Assembly: GCA_003166865.1 (NCBI GenBank)
Contig: PMUP01000088.1
Span: forward strand, 75,983-139,982
Source of the DNA: Bryobacterales bacterium
GTDB taxonomy: Bacteria; Acidobacteriota; Terriglobia; Bryobacterales; Bryobacteraceae
Length of the DNA stretch: 64,000 nucleotides
Direction: 5' to 3'
Shown here one piece after another: positions 62,589 to 64,000 of this stretch. The position numbers and the translations under genes were made by a program. The stretch's first letter is position 1. Each line of letters begins with the position of its first letter. The notes under the pieces were generated by a model. That model was not told the DNA's origin, searched no databases, and saw only the letters and a program-made list of their open reading frames with translations.

Positions 62589-64000
62589 ATGGCGCTGGGA
62601 TCGTGGCGGTGGGTTCGTTTTGCGATTTGCGCTGGCCCCGTTACCCTCTTGCATGCAGCTCCTGCTGGTCCTCAGCAGCTTTCACCGCAACGCGCTCTAA
62701 TCAATCAGTTTTGCGTTACCTGTCATAACGAAAAGGCCAAAACCGCCGGGTTGATGCTTGACAAGCTCGATCTCGATAACGTCGGCCCGAACGCCGAGAC
62801 CTGGGAAAAAGTGGTGCGTAAACTGCGCGTTGGCGCCATGCCGCCGCAAGGAATGCCGCGTCCCGACCGCGCCGCCATGGATTCGCTGGCCGCCTCCATC
62901 GAGACATCGCTCGATCGCGCAGCCGCTGCCGCGCCCAATCCCGGCCGGCCAGTCCTGCATCGTTTGAATCGCACCGAATATGCCAACGCGATCCGCGATT
63001 TGCTGGCGCTGGATGTGGACCCGTCCGCCATGCTTCCCACCGACGACGCCAGCTTCGGCTTCGACAATATCGCGAGCGTCCTGGGCGTCTCGCCCGCATT
63101 GCTTGAGCGCTACCTGCTCGCTTCCGCGAAGATCAGCCGCCTGGCCGTAGGCGATCCGAAAACTGATCCCATCACCGACACCTATCGCGTGCGCTCGGAC
63201 GTCACGCAAAACGAACATCTGGACGGGCTGCCGTTTGGAACGCGCGGCGGTGTCCTGATCCACCACAATTTCCCGTTGGATGGCGACTACGTCATCAAGG
63301 TCAAGCTGCTCAAATCCACTGTTGACCTGCTGTTTGGCAACAACGCGCAGGATCAGCTGCTTGAAATCGCGCTGAACGGCGAACGCGTGCAGACGCTCAG
63401 CATCAATCCGAAAGTGCAAGCTCCGCCGCCAGCTCCGGTCGCGGATAAATCGCAAAAGCCCAAGGACGGCTTCGACCCTTCCGCCGCCACCAAGCTAAGC
63501 ATGTCGCAGCCCAAGGACAATGTGGAGGCGCGCGTTCACGTGACCGCCGGCCCGCAAACGGTGACTGTCGCGTTCGTGCAGCGCAGCTACGGCCCGGCGC
63601 AGGATTTGATGCAGCCGCTCGAGCGCAGCACTTTCGACCCCAGCGATCCCAAAGGCCTTCCGCACGTGTTGAGCGTAGCCATCAGCGGTCCATTCAACCC
63701 CGGCGGGTCTGGAGACACGCCCAGCCGGCGCAAGATTTTTGTCTGCCATCCCGCGAACACGAGCGAAGAGCTCCCGTGCGCGAAGAAGATTATCTCGAGG
63801 CTCGCGCGCCAAGCCTATCGAAGGTCGGCCTCCGACACCGATCTCGAAACGCTGTTGAGCTTCTACCAAACGGCTCGCAATAAAGATGGCTTTGAAGCGG
63901 GGATCGAAATGGCCCTGCGCCGCATTCTCTCCGATCCGCAGTTTGTCTACCGCTTTGAGCGCGACCCCGCCAGCGCTCCTCCCGACACCACCTATCGCGT
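62589..64000 (+). CDS. DUF1587/DUF1592-type protein with cytochrome c motif, runs off window
   Basis: 470 codons visible and open at the end. After a short signal-like N-terminus (WVRFAICAGPVTLLHAAPAG) comes FCVTCHN, the CxxCH haem motif of a planctomycete-type cytochrome c (PSD1). LRVGAMPPQGMPRP follows, then the DUF1587 block LHRLNRTEYANAIRDLLALD and downstream DUF1595/1592-like sequence ending QFVYRFERDP. Such proteins are usually 800-1000 aa, exported, and paired with a DUF1552 protein. The partner lies outside, if present. The start is at 62589. Confidence 0.92.
   Translation, partial: MALGSWRWVRFAICAGPVTLLHAAPAGPQQLSPQRALINQFCVTCHNEKAKTAGLMLDKLDLDNVGPNAETWEKVVRKLRVGAMPPQGMPRPDRAAMDSLAASIETSLDRAAAAAPNPGRPVLHRLNRTEYANAIRDLLALDVDPSAMLPTDDASFGFDNIASVLGVSPALLERYLLASAKISRLAVGDPKTDPITDTYRVRSDVTQNEHLDGLPFGTRGGVLIHHNFPLDGDYVIKVKLLKSTVDLLFGNNAQDQLLEIALNGERVQTLSINPKVQAPPPAPVADKSQKPKDGFDPSAATKLSMSQPKDNVEARVHVTAGPQTVTVAFVQRSYGPAQDLMQPLERSTFDPSDPKGLPHVLSVAISGPFNPGGSGDTPSRRKIFVCHPANTSEELPCAKKIISRLARQAYRRSASDTDLETLLSFYQTARNKDGFEAGIEMALRRILSDPQFVYRFERDPASAPPDTTYR

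Overview
The window looks like a chromosomal segment of an acidobacterium of the Solibacter/Bryobacter type. The grounds are a high-GC genome, a tandem family of secreted 'VWFA-related' proteins of the kind common in Acidobacteria, a planctomycete-type cytochrome c/DUF1587/DUF1592 protein, secreted DUF885 and HExxH metalloproteases, and recurring TAGAAT-like -10 boxes. Genus-level placement is inference. No phage, insertion-sequence transposase, rRNA, tRNA or CRISPR array was recognised.

Layout. 1-6701: the 3' half of a complex I operon (nuoH-J-K-L-M-N, without nuoI between H and J). 6673-8359 (minus): rplU-rpmA-obg. 8561-13009 (plus): a hybrid histidine kinase translationally coupled to an orphan Cas6-like RAMP protein, then a zinc glucose-type dehydrogenase and a cyclase-family hydrolase. 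13022-16719 (minus): a PIN-TRAM membrane protein, ispD, ispF and a cytochrome P450, closely packed. 16894-18179: an RRM protein and a VapBC-like pair. 18176-24046: two large secreted metalloproteases flanking a TPR protein and a DedA-rhodanese gene. That gene carries an in-frame TGA exactly at the expected catalytic cysteine and is the best candidate here for an unusual system: a selenocysteine rhodanese. 24075-31649: four tandem VWFA-related secreted proteins, three of them recent duplicates with near-identical 3' ends.

31951-36883: a nitrogen-control block (glnB/glnK-amtB, and divergent glnD). The GlnD-like protein has lost key residues of both its nucleotidyltransferase and HD centres but keeps two ACT domains. 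36883-42066: a truncated SDR remnant, two copies of a GC-rich hairpin repeat, a TonB-type protein, a DCC/lipase-maturation-factor fusion, a PilZ protein and a sigma-54 activator. 42247-44673: a membrane HD-GYP/GAF/GGDEF protein. 44681-48862: a four-gene peptide ABC transporter. 48846-56688: serA, yqeY, a methyltransferase, an M23 peptidase, a TPR protein and a glycosyltransferase-GNAT fusion. 56816-57723: a DUF465 protein with a clear terminator and a DUF433/DUF5615 toxin-antitoxin-like pair. 57752-60299 (minus): a thiolase-DUF35-aminotransferase operon. 60354-64000: a secreted protein and an ankyrin protein, divergent from the DUF1592 gene that runs off the window.

Most genes are tightly packed, with ATGA/GTGA overlaps inside operons. 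The only gap above 300 bp is 34023-34360. Family assignments come from reading motifs by eye; no database search was run.
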